Below the pieces are notes generated by a model. The model was given only the letters and a program-made list of their open reading frames with translations, was not told the DNA's origin and did not search any database. The position numbers and the translations under genes were made by a program. A stretch of 64,000 bases of DNA from Aplectana chamaeleonis (lineage: Eukaryota > Nematoda > Chromadorea > Rhabditida > Cosmocercidae): the NCBI GenBank assembly GCA_029168955.1, contig JAPDOI010001150.1, positions 1-64,000 of the forward strand, written 5' to 3'. Below are positions 33,735 to 46,300 of the stretch, piece after piece. Numbering within the stretch: the first letter of the stretch is position 1; each line of letters begins with the position of its first letter.

Positions 33735-36060
33735 TTACTTGTGACTTTTCTCAGGTCATTGAAGATACATGCAACATATCGACAGGGTGCTGCATACAAT
33801 GCGCCTCCGATATGTTGCAGGCAACTTAAACGGCACAAGATTATTCTCAAGTAACTTAAATTGGCCGAAAAAGCATTCGCAAGGGGAATTTCAGTAACCC
33901 AAGTTTGAGGTACTTGAACCCACACTGGCAGGGAAGGAACCGCATAGCGTATGCGTAGTGTGTGGTCTGGGACGCGCGCGGACGCGCTCTCTGCGTCGTG
34001 TGTCTGCGTCGCGTGATGGCCACCAGGGCTGTGCGGAAATTTTTGCTTTCTGATTCCTGTTTTCTGGCCGTTTTCGGCTTTCTGTTTCTGTTTTCTGAAA
34101 AATCTGCAAAAAACAGAAAAAATCAACGAAATCCGGATCTTTGAAACAGCGCAGCTTATCTAGTTCTTTACGGGGTATTACTTGTGCTCAATGGTGCGAT
34201 TGTTGTTAAGGGCAGGGCTCGCGATAAAAAATAGTTTATTGTGGTATCTTTTTGAGAAGGTAGGTCTGGTCATATCAAAAGTGAAACTAAGTGGAAACTC
34301 GGAGAAAAACGCTCATAAACGAACTACTGCTGGGTCTGAGCCCGCCCCCAATTAACTAGATTTCCACAATTGCTTGTTTTGTCGTCATTTATTCTGCATT
34401 TGAAGTAGTTGCTGGACACCGAGAGACTACCAATTTTTTAGCGGCAAAATAGAAAACGGAAAATAGGCATAATTACTCCTATTACTTGGAGGTGTGCGTA
34501 CACCCACCAATTAGCCGTTCTGACTTGTTTTTGTGCGTTTTTATGCAAAACTCCCATGATTTCACCTTTGTGATGACCAGACATGCATTCTTATAAAGAA
34601 AATTCAAGAGTCGTTTATATCGCGAACCTTGCTAACGCATTCGTAGGGTAGTACTTTGGCACAATAGGGGTAGCACCCCAGGGCAGAGCACGAATTCAAC
34701 CCAACCCCCCTCCCTAGTCAACAGCTGCTACAGTTATGTAGTTGTTCGCAGCAGCTGCTGCTGACAGCGAGGAGTGGAACCCGTTGTCTGTCCTATTATG
34801 CAGCCTTTATTGTGCTGACGTACTCCCATACGGGTGAATGCTCTGATAGTTTTGACCGAGCAATAGCCGATAAATTGCCACAAAATGCCTGATTTTCACG
34901 TAATAGCCGAAAAGTGGTCGTGGTCGGAAAATAGCTGGTTGCCGCGAAATAGGCGTCAAGTAATGGTCGCCGAGAAACAACGGCGGAAGAATGCTCTCGA
35001 AGGGGAGTATAAGACGCATTGTTGAGGCAAATTCGGATGTCAACACCGCCGTCGGTTCAACTACCTATGTTTTCTCGATAATTACTCGGCTATTTCGCGA
35101 ACAAAATGGTCGCAGCCACCCAGCAGCCAAGAATTGATCAAGAAGCACTCGAGAAACAGCTCTACAGGATCAGTTGTTGAGCCTGGTGGGCTATATCTCG
35201 GCCAAGACTCTCAGTGTCTTTAATAAGGTTGTATCCGTCATTGACGCGTCATTGCTACTATCAATGGCTTATAGGTCATCTGTGCAGTTCCGTAGATATT
35301 ATATTACAAGTTTGGCAAAGGTATTCAGAATTACATCCTTCACTTGAAAAAAGTTAGAATGCAATCTGTTTTCTGAAATTTTTTAAAAAATTTCCGCACA
35401 TCCCTGATGGTCCCCAGTAGTGAAAATAGAAATGCAAGTTACCTGTAACATAAGTTTAACTTACATGTAATATAAATGTATGCTACATGTAATATAAAGG
35501 CCAGTTATTTGAGACATTCAAGTGAGTTACATTCATAGTATAAGTAACCTCAGAAAAATGAAAACAAGTTACCTGTAAAAAAAACGTCACTTACTTGAAT
35601 GTATCAAGTAACTTGCAATTATATTACATGTGTCATACATTTATATTACTTGTAACTTGAATTTATATTACATGTAAGTTACACATATCCCACATGTAAT
35701 TTGCATTTGTATATTCACCATAGATGGCCCATCACGCTGCGTAGAAAACGCGCCCTCATGCGTCCCAGACCACACGCTAAGCGGAAAACGCTGTGCGAGG
35801 CCATCCCCGTTAGTGTGGAGGTCAAGTACCTCAAACATGGGTAATGAACCGACAGCAACGCCTGTCCTGAGCCTGACACCAAGACTGCGTCGTATTTTCC
35901 CCTTGTCAATGCCTTCTTGGCAGATTTAAGTTCCTTGCGACTTATCTGGTGCCACTTAAGCCACATGTGACATATTGAAGGCGCACTCCCGTCGATATGT
36001 TGCACGTGACTTGAATGACCTGTGATAAACGGCAGGTAACTTACATTGGCTTATAAATTT
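33735..36060. mobile_element. Large inverted-repeat element rich in TTACATGTAA motifs (family N)
   Basis: The arms 33735-34040 and 35715-36055 are inverted (gcaacatatcgacagggtgc against gcactcccgtcgatatgttgc; tagtgtgtggtctgggacgc against gcgtcccagaccacacgcta). Both flanks carry many copies of ttacatgtaa/ttacttgtaa-like palindromes, also seen at 32480-32650. The centre holds another insertion (34210-34630). No gene. Confidence 0.55.
34210..34630. mobile_element. TTAA-type MITE, diverged
   Basis: Left end gggcagggctcgcgataaaa after TTAA (34206-34209); right end tttatatcgcgaaccttgc then taac. It resembles family B termini with several changes. Confidence 0.5.
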
Positions 36061-37309
36061 CACTGTTGTCATTTTTCTAAGTTTTTGTTCAAATGCACTC
36101 ACTCAGTGGAGTAGCCAACCCACTATGAGACGCTCCGCTGGGGTGGGAGAGCAGCCACACCGTTAGAAGTGTGCATTCGATCAACAACACTTCGCGCGTG
36201 TCGCTTGACGTCATTATGGAGCAACGCATCGTCACTATTCCTTGCATAGCAACAGCAACGCAACGACCATGTCGTAATCACGTCACCGTGCTGTCGCAAT
36301 CGGCATGACTGTATCGCCGGCACGGGAAGTATGATCGCGGCCCTAAACACCACAGAAACTCTGAATCGCCGAGGCAGATTCGCGACAATAGGAGTCTGCA
36401 CAGCTGCAGCGACCGGCAAGTGACGCCGAGCGTCAGCTCTGCTGGCGGCGACAAATGTATTAGCGATCATTATTGTAATGCGTCGATCGCGTCTCTGGTC
36501 TTGAAATGGAGTCGTCGTGGAGTACAAGCACCTTGTGGTCGCTTTTCACGCCGCGTCAGCTGATTCCACTCAGTGCAAGTGACCTTTCACCAGCGATGGT
36601 GTCACGCGTTTCGTGTATTTACTCATCGCATGCTTCATTATCGATTCAGTTGATTTCAGCAACCGATCTTGTCCACGAGAAATATGAATGGGATCCTCCT
36701 CGCGACATATCGCTGGTATGTTTCTAAAACTATGTACCACACTTACCGCGACGCGCGACAGTGCTTACAAGCCATATTGAAATTCGATCAGCAACGATCA
36801 AAACACAAAATCGCGTCGTTGGTCGAGGACGGTATACACTAAGCCTTACACCACGTTTTTTTTTCATCTATAAGTAGGAGGAGAAAACCAGATAACGTTC
36901 CTCGAATCAATCAATCCCCATGTGAAAACGGGCCACAAATTCGAATTGCATTCAAAATAGAAGTTTTTAAGTGACGCTCCGAATGATGGCTTTTGAAGAA
37001 TGAAGTAGGGTCAGCCGAAGTTCAGGTTTGCAGCCTATCTGACAATCTAGGTTCACGAGAGTATGAACTTGACCTCAGATAGTCTCCACCTTAATTTATA
37101 GTCGATTCCGTACATCAGGGAAGGCTAAACGAGAACTGGTATACAGACTTCCTGATTTTGCGTGAGCGATTGAGCCATGAAAGCTGCTACCGAATGACGG
37201 GGGGGGGAGAACATTGACTCAGCAAAAATCGCTCAGACACTGCGGTACCGCTGTCAGCGCCAGGAGAACATTCCCATAGCTCCTCTAAATAGCCCTGAGT
37301 ACCACTCAC
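36061..37309. other. Stretch downstream of NOA1, last exon not identified
   Basis: The final exon of NOA1 should lie here on the minus strand, but no match to the usual C-terminus was found. A family Q-like terminus (gggaagtatgatcgcggcc) occurs near 36321. A 134-residue minus-strand frame (36123-36527) is arginine-rich and I cannot place it. Confidence 0.4.
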
Positions 37310-40300
37310 CTTATAAAACCGTGTTCCTGGCATTCGTTTCCCTCTCAGAGCAGCGGCATAGGGCAGCATCGGCGATCTCACTGCCAGTCCTCTGCCGCCA
37401 GGCGTAAACGAACGAATCAGAATTTCCGGACTTGTACTCGTCAGTAGAACCCAACCGATCGACGAAAGCACAATGTCTGCAACCCCGCCGCCTTCCTGAA
37501 ACCAATAGATATGCCATCAGTGTAAGAGTCATTGTCATTTCAGGAGCACAAACCTCTCTTCCACTCAATTCGAAATCACGACCTTCCATGTCTGGCCACT
37601 GAGCAAGCCTTTCCTTGCCACATGGCGCAACTAACGCTTTCGTGCCAAGATTTTCCTTCAAAAACGAGTCAACCTCTGACGTTCGCATGCAGTTCAACGG
37701 CAAATCGCCACTCGCAAACGTTGAGAGCTTAAGAACCGCTATCAGCGAAGTTAGAACTTGAGATCTAATTTCGGCACAGAATTGAGCACATACCAGCACG
37801 CTGGAATCGTCTGTAGTTTGAAGCACATCAATGCGAGCAACTCCACCAATTAACAACGAGTAGCCTACTGGCACGAGTGCAGTACGCGGCTGCAACAGCC
37901 GACGAGGTATCACATGAATCAATTCGTCTAGCGTGAACAAATTGAGCACCTAAATCGGATGATTACAAAAAACAGTGTTGCTACAGTAACAGTGCTCTGC
38001 AAGAAAACTCCACCTGCTGATCATTGACAGTTCCCGGTGTGTCGTAGCACCACAGCCCTTTTGCGAAAATGGGATCTTTGATCGACCACCTAAAAAAACA
38101 GACTTGTGTTCGCTAAATCTACAACATCCAATTTTCGCATTACGCACTTCGATGTGAAAGAATACTAGCGTTTGGTATTACCCAAACCCATTATTATGAT
38201 AAACCATTTATGGCCTACCCTGTAGAACGATCCGTTTTTTCGTCGGCGGGATTACCGGAGATTTCGGTGAGCGCTACTGGTTGCTCTTCGTCTGCTTTTT
38301 CCTATAAATGCATAAGGAGGGGTAAAAAAACTTCGCAACCTCACAAAAAAAGCCAATGTCAGTAAAAATAACACAGAAATTTCTTATGTTCTCACAAGGG
38401 AACCGCTATAAGTCATAGTAACCAGTATAGTTGTGCCATTCGAATAGATTCGAATCGATATATTCGAATACTTGCTATTCAAATACGTATTCATTATCGG
38501 AATTTCTAAAAACGCGCCATTCGAATACTATTTAAATACCGGACCTAAAAAAGGAGGTATTCGAATCTATTCGATAATCGGACCCCTGAAAAAGGGGGTA
38601 TTCGAATCTATTAAATTATCGAAGCCTACTATTCGAATATTCATTCGAATAGTTATAATTTGAAAAGGTTTCGAATAGATTTGCCCCGTTGCCGCTATTT
38701 ATGGTGAACGGTAGATTACCGCGAGTTCCATTGGCAGGTAGTATGACCACGTCGAAGGATTCCATAATTGCGCCGCAATGCAGAAATTGGCGTCTTCATC
38801 GTAGCGTGGCGGCTCCATTTCGAAACATTTCAGCGTCTGTTTCAGCGGCGAGCGCTGAGTTCCTTCCCAATAATTTCACTTAGGGCATTGGTATACTTCA
38901 GCGACGGACACGGCGACGGAGTTGTCGCCACTGCCTGAATTTCAACGCGCTTTTGCGTACCTGCATTTCTGCATAGTCGCATTTGCAGACCACTTAATGG
39001 ATAACGATTTTGTTCCTCATGTTTTCCTGCGTGAAATTTCATGAGGGACACTTTTTTCATGAAAAACCATCACAATGAAGTGTATGAAACACGTATCTGC
39101 AATAGATATTCATTCCAGAATTAGAGAAAAAGGTTCCGATTTCACATGGTACTCCGATATAATTCCTCATTTCATAAATTTCAAAAAGATTCAAGCAAGA
39201 CGAAAAATGTGCCCAAGTCAGAAAAAATTATGCAACGAGAGCTGTACGACCAGGAAATGGTAGAAGCGGTGTATAAAATGCTGATTAAGTGACTACTCTC
39301 ATAATTGATCATTCATTGACGCTACCTCCTCAGAAATGTTGAAAAAGTCTGAGAGGAAACAAAAATAGACTTCTTAGGGAAATAATCTGGGCCCAGCGAC
39401 ATCACGCGCACAGCGACGGGCTGTCGCCACGGCCACGGAGAATACCACGGCTACGCCACTCAAAACTATAGGGCCGGGATCATACTTCCCGCAAATAGTA
39501 CTGACAGTGACCGTGCATCTCAGGCATATCGATTTTCAGTTGATATTAATGTTAAACATTGCGTCGCGTCGCTTGTCGTCAGAAGTATGATCCCGCCATG
39601 ACACCCCTCAGCGACCCGTCGAAGCGACGGGCGCGCACAGACTTCACGGCCGACCCTGCCATAGTGCCGGTGTTGGTCCTGACACGAAGAGGGATAGTTG
39701 GCGAAACCTGTCGCTGCAGCGACGAGGATGTATACTGATGCCTTTAGCATCCTGCCTTCTAAGAATAGCAAAGTAACTAGGCACCAGTAGCCTTTTGCAG
39801 GCGCGCAGATACTCTTATCACCCTGGATTGTGTGAAGATTACGCCTTATTATTCGAGTGCGAGGCCGAGGGAAGCTGGGTTTGAACCCCTGTCCTCTAGT
39901 GTTAGAACGTCTCAAGGTAACGAATTCAGATAGTTTATGTACCACTAAACCGTTCATCATAAGTCAAAAAATGATTCATTTCTTCTCCTACAGAGAGCAA
40001 GCGTGTCCAGTTGTAGTCATTTAATTCTGAGAAAACTCCTAGGAAAGTTCGCATACGTGAATCCAAGTGCCCGAATAGAGATTTTCTGCGGGGAACTATT
40101 TTGCACCCTTTCCAAAACACCTACAATCTGCCGTTTGCAGGGCGCAAAAACGCAGGAAAAAGAAAAACAAAACAACAAAAACCATACTCCAACATTCAGC
40201 GAACGTAAATTTTATAGGTCTCGATCAGCAACTGTGGATCTTTCGATCTTAAAGGCAGAGTCCGGGCAGAATTTTGGTTTCGAGGTTTCATGCTGTATCG

Positions 40301-43300
40301 AAGTGTATGGTACAGGAGGAGCGGACATTGCTCACCAGTGTGTTCTGCGTCGCGGTCGGTGAGCGTCGCGCACGACGGATAGGGCGGCGACGCGACATCT
40401 CAGCTTTTATGTAAACTGGCATGTCCTGAAGCATTATTTACTTTGCTGCGTTCATTTTATGTCACCAACGATGACCGTTTCGCCGTACATGGTGCTGATA
40501 ACTCTTCTAGATGGCGGCTTTTCCACGTTCGCCGCGCGCGCGACACTCGCCGGACAGTAACGCGTGCGTACACAGTTTACTTCGAAGTATAAGATCCACT
40601 CGCAGCTCACCTGACCTGATTTCAGTTTGTCGCTTTGAATTTATTCGAATCTATTCAAAATTCGGACCTCGAAAAAAGTGGGTCATTGGAATAAATTTAA
40701 AAATCGAAACTCAAAAAAGAGGCCATTTGAAAATATTCGAAAATCGAACGTCAAGAAAGAGGGTATTCGAATCTGTTCAGAAATCGGAGGTTAAAAAATG
40801 GGGGTCATTCGAATCTATTCAATATTCGGTCTTTCCGTCCAGGGCACACTATAGTAACCATTAAAAATGAAATGTACTTTTCTAAAACCATTTTCGGACG
40901 AAAACTCCGAATATGCCCATTGCAGCTGACTAGAACCCACTCTAAAAAAAGTTGTAGGCGTTTTTTTTCTCTGATTTTCATACCTATTGTACCCTCCTAA
41001 AAGCGCATTATTTTTTACGAAAATCCGGAAAAGGACCTCATAATCGTGTTCAGCGCCCAAACCCACCCCCTCAGGCAAAGTTTGGGTGAAGGCACATTTT
41101 CCAAACTTTGCGCACGCCGACAGCGTTTTGGACTTGTACGGATTTTCGGTTGGCAGTTTATTTTGACCAATTAGAGGGCTCTCGAAGCGTTTTAGAAAAA
41201 TATTCCAGATTTGACATAAAATTCGCCCTGGGGGGTTATTTGGAGTTCTGATCACGAATCTGAAGTTCATTTGTGCTTTTCCGAAGTTTTCGACTAAATT
41301 TGTTCAAAGCTTCCCACAAGCAAAAAAAAATTGACGGCAAAATCGGCTTTTGACGATTTCCTGAATGTGGCGACAGATGTGGCTCAAACCGTTTTTCTGG
41401 GGGTTATTTGGAGTGCTCAATACAAATCTGATGTCAGCTTATCAATTTTTGACAGCTTACGATAGATTACGCTGGGTATACGGTAATTTGGTCAAAGTCT
41501 CAGATTTGTCTCAAAGATTCTCTGTGGGGGTTATTTAGGGTGTTGAATACGAATTCGATGTACATTTGTCGATTCTCGGATTATCAACGTAGTCCTTGCC
41601 TCCTAAATGGCATGTTACCTACCGTAACCTACAGGAACCTCAAAAGTTCGACGAGCAAACCTAGCAAACCCTTTGTGTTCAGCACCCCAGATTACCCCTC
41701 CATATATGTTTTAAGCGAAATCCGGAAAAAAATTTATAAACACCCTGAAAATTCCATGGGCGGCGAAGCTTTGAAAACGCCCATAACTTTTTTCAGAGTG
41801 GGTCTAGGCAGCTGCGATGGGCATATTCGGACTTTTCCTGCGAGAATGGTTCTAGAAGAGAACATTTCATTTGGAATGGTTGCTATGACTTATAGTGGTT
41901 CCCCTGTCAGATTTAAACTCTGCAGTAGTTCACTTCATCTCTTACCCCTAAAACTGTACGCGTAGGGTGAAAACAGTAGGGGTGTGAATATCAAGTCCTC
42001 AAAGTAAAATTGTTTTGTAATAATTAGGTTTATCTTTGAAGGCAGTGTACACGATAGTATTCATTCACGAGTTCTCCACGGAGAATGGAAGATGAGCAGC
42101 ATGCGCGTGACGCGCGGGCGGGGCGTTAGGGCATGAGTACTCCAGCGGCGACGCTATGGCAGAGCGGATTAAAAAAGGCCCTAACTTTTTCCGAACAAGC
42201 CAAATCTGTACACGCGTTCACATTCATGGTTGCAGAAGATAGCTCTGGAATTAATCACTATGGAATGGAATGGAATTGGAGATAGTTTAAAATGAGAATG
42301 GTGAAAGTTGTTACGGCCGTAGCCGCCATGGCGCAGTGGGCCTACCGCGCGTGGCGCGCGGGAGAGGGGAAGCATGCGACCGCCAGCTCAGGCGAGCATC
42401 GAGTAGTATGAATAGCGCCCTAGGAGAGTGAACTCCGCGTGTGTATATTTTGTTTTTTAGCTGGTGCACGTTATATTCGAATTTTGATAGCGCCCCGCAG
42501 TTTAAAATCGCATTTAAGGGGGGGTACGCTTTGGCGCGAGCGCCATCTACAGTTGGAGTCTTCATGATAGGTCGTTTTTCTTATTATTCCGTCTTAATTC
42601 GTTCATCTTCTCCTGAAGTTCGCCTCCATCTTTCTCTCTGTGGTTAGTTAATAGTGGCACTAAAGAAACCAGAAGCTGTTCGTCAAACTGTGTCTTCCTT
42701 GTTAAGGATAAACGTTTTTATACTTCCACTTGTATCCGATACTTGAGGGCTTCACAGCCCTGAGATTCTGTTTTGTTGTGTGAATGAGATTATCGTTCAC
42801 TTCGTTGCCTTGTCATCTGACTGTACCGTCTGTGTCATTCAAGTAGCAAACCGCGACGCTGCTTCGCGGGAAACGAAAAGATGGCTATCGATCACGTCCA
42901 TTTGCTAGGTGCCGCTTCCTAATTGAATGACGCGGACGATACATAAACCTTCTATTCATGGTTTAGTGAAGAGAAAATTTACCTTGTACGTATTCTGAAT
43001 TGATCCAATTAGCACTGCATAGTTGGGATCACCGGTGTTTTGTAACATAAGCTTCCTGAAATCACCATGAAACTTGTATTGAATATGAATAGGACTTCGG
43101 GGAATGAAAAACATGGTTGCGGAGAAAATTCATGGAAAACATCGCAATCCTAGACTAAAAAAAATCCAAACGGTTATGATGCCAACGTATTTGTCAGACC
43201 CGTCCACTTCACTTAACCTGTTATACATTTCCTTCTGGAGCCAAGCCATATGTTGAAGCAGTCGCCTTCGACGCAATTCCAACCTATACGTAGACGGCTT

Positions 43301-46300
43301 CATTATCGGAAATTTCAGAAGAGACAGCTGAAAATGACATTTTGGATTTTCAACAATGTATAGCCTAGCTCCCTCATTTTGAGCCGGATGATTTGAGGCT
43401 TATCGGGCTTACCACGTCAAAATCTCCTTATCACTGTTACATTTTGCCATGACCTACCGCTCCGCTGCTTACTCCGCCCGGTCTCATCCGAGCGAGCTAG
43501 GCTTTGTAGAGAAGTCCATCAAAAGTTACACATCTACATATCAATGAGAAGCGGTCGGTTGGAGATCAATGTGCATGGAACTCATTGCAGCACAACCGCT
43601 CTCGCTCAAACGGTGCCGAGCGTGCTCATATGGGATTCATGCATATTGATCTCCAGCCGACTGCTTCTCATAGATAAGTAGATGTGCAGCTTTTGGTGGA
43701 CTTCACTATACAAGGATAACTATTATTCCATTACTAACAGAAGGCGGTTTTGAACCGCTATATTCCAAAAAACCTCTATGACTGAATTACCGTTGTGCCA
43801 GGCCATACAGATGTAGTAGCTCTCTCAACCAAATCAACCGCCCGCACCTTGCACAAGTCCGATTGCAAAAACGCATTGAATAAGCTCCTGAAATCCACCA
43901 AAAACAGCATCGTAGAAAGTAACCACAGAAAAAAACGCTCAATCGACAATCACGTACGATTTTCCTGCATTCGTACACCCTACTAGATAGATATCATTCC
44001 GCACTCCCAGCTTCACATTTGTGTATTTCAGATGAATCTCCTGGAATAACAGACGCCTGCCAATACAGGAAACACCTTGACGACGATAAAGTTAAAGTAC
44101 CGTAATCAGATCTTCAATACCGTATCCCGTCTTTGCGCTCACAAGTGCCGTATGGAGTACCGAGAACTGATCGCGGAAGCCAGCTTCCTCTATCGCTTCT
44201 TCAACAACCCGCTTGAATCTCTTCAAGTAGCCGCACTGAGCATCCGGTGGAAGGAGATCAACCTTATTTGCTGAATTCAACTATAACAGCTCTGATAGCA
44301 TCCAAATGTCCTCTCGGCCAACATAGAAATTTCATTTTTCTTGAAGAAATGTGTGCTCCATTACAATATCGGAACTATTGTGGACTGCTGCTGGCTGCTT
44401 AAAGGCACAGTCCAATCTCAGAGGTAATTTTTGATATTATACTCCGGTCGTCGTGAATAGAAACCCAGCCAAGCGCGGAATCTCAATTCGCTCAAATAAG
44501 CGAGAAAAAGCTAGGAAAAAGTCGGCCACGCCCCCTTGATAGAAAAAATGGGCAACGCCAACTGGCAGGTTTCCCATCTCAATGGGGAAAGCTAGCGCGA
44601 TTGATTTTATTCAAAATCTATGTTCTTTTTGTTTTCGGTCTGGCTTTGCTGCCGAGATGTCGTACGTTCGTGCCGTGGCCGTGTGGAGGAAGCAACATCA
44701 ACTCCGTGCAAACCGACATCAACCCCTCCACGAAGAGGGTTTTTGCTATGGGAGAGATGCTGGCTGGCCTCAGCTCTCCTAAGGATTCTCTTACAAAGGA
44801 CCGGCGTGGAGAGGAATCCTGGACCCGTTCAGAAGTACCCGTGCGCTGCGCGCGGCAAGGATGTCACATGGAGTGGAAAAAGTGACCAATTCTTAGGATG
44901 CCAGAGCTGAGTGCATCTCTCCTTTTCGTGTCTCAGTTCTGTGAGGCATCATATCTATGCTTTTTGCTACGTCCTGTGCTCCTCACCTACAAACTCTGAT
45001 TCCTCTATCTCCAATCGCCCACTTTCTATTGTACATAAAAATCTCAATGGCCTTCGTGCCAAACTATCTGAGCTCTCTCTCTTTGCTCGTACTCACCATC
45101 CAGATGTTATAATGGTTCAGGAAACCAAACTTTCCCCCTCTGCTACCTCTTCTCACCTAAATATCCCTGCCTATACTTCATACCATGCTCCAAGATCGTC
45201 TTTCGGTGGAGGAGTTTCTACTTTTGTACTATCCACTCTTCCTTCTTACCTAATTCCCAATGTCCTTACGGACGGTACTCTCGAGTACGTCCCCATCCAT
45301 TTCCCCACTCAAAACTCCCTATCTCTCTCTTCAACATCTACATTCCCCAACTACATCTTGTCCTCCAACCTATAATCCTATCCCTCTTCTAAAACAACTC
45401 AACGATTGCGCCCTCTCACCCTTGTCGTCTTCGCGGGCGACTTCAATGCTCATACCTTTTGCTCTTCACTTGACTCTGATGTTAGAGGAGAAGACGTCGA
45501 GGAATGGGCGGAGGAGTGCGACCTGGTTATCCTAAACGATGATCAGCCCACTCGCCTCCCTTCCATCGGCCGGTCTTCTAGCCCAGACATTTCGCTCCTT
45601 TCCTCCAATCTTTCTAGTGCTTGCTCGTGGTCCACTTCTACAACTCTGTCTAGTGATCACACTCCCATTTTCGTCCATATCGATCTCTCAAATTCTCTAG
45701 CCCCTTATTCTGGTATTCGTCACCGTTCTTATCTCAATTTAGGCCTTGCAGACAGGAGCCTATTCAGAGAGGTTGCACTTCACCGAGCGGCTGAATATCC
45801 ATGGAATGGCGATGTGCACCAGAAAGAACGTCACATATCTGACGCTATCCGGAAGGCTGTGAAAGCGGCCATACCAGAAAGACGTGTGAAAACTTTTTAC
45901 CCTAATGTCACCAGGGAAATACTTCAGAAAATCAGGACAAGAGATGAAAAGAGATCTGCCCACCATCTGGACCCGAAGGTCACTGAACTTGACGACGAGA
46001 TTAGAAAAGACTTGGACAGGCACAAGAAAGACGAGTGGCAGAAGTTCACCGAAAAATTGAACTTCAAGGCACATGGTGCTGCTACATGGAAAATCCTGAG
46101 AAAACTCTCCGGAAAAATCATACCCGCCACCGTATCTACTATCGAGTTTGAGAACAATGTATTCAAGTCAGGACAAGATGCCGCTTACGCTCTGGGCAAG
46201 AGCTTCTTCATAACATGTGCGAAGCGTGGCCCGCAAAACCGAGTGAAAGTAAGGGAGCTGTGCCGCCTTCCGCTTATGGGCACGGCTGATGCCTTCACTC

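Larger units (their letters stand above)
38426..40853. mobile_element. hAT-like non-autonomous element nested in family A copy
   Basis: Termini tatagttgtgcc and ggcacactata, with 8-bp flanks gtaaccag / gtaaccat, which match the uninterrupted family A sequence. About 250 bp inside each end are tandem blocks of roughly 45 bp with attcgaatctattcgataatc-like repeats, as in hAT subterminal regions. No hAT transposase frame is visible in the 1.8-kb centre, which carries a family Q MITE and a tRNA-like repeat. Confidence 0.6.
38395..41906. mobile_element. TNA-flanked element (family A), copy 2, split by a hAT-like insertion
   Basis: Starts caagggaaccgctataagtc and ends gacttatagtggttcccctg, with TCA duplicated at 38392-38394 and 41907-41909. 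Removing the insert at 38426-40853 leaves about 1076 bp. The sequence is inverted relative to copy 1. It lies in the 4.7-kb NOA1 intron, 93 bp from exon 38301-38219. Confidence 0.75.

Noticed and set aside
33446..34126. 226-codon minus-strand open frame
   Set aside because: It crosses the right half of a family B MITE and the arm of inverted repeat N; no domain or splice support.
36123..36527. 134-codon minus-strand frame as the last exon of NOA1
   Set aside because: The composition (arginine/serine-rich) and phase do not fit the NOA1 C-terminus, and a MITE-like terminus lies inside it.
39100..40250. hAT transposase coding region
   Set aside because: No frame longer than about 146 codons and no hAT dimerisation or catalytic motif; the centre is made of other repeats.
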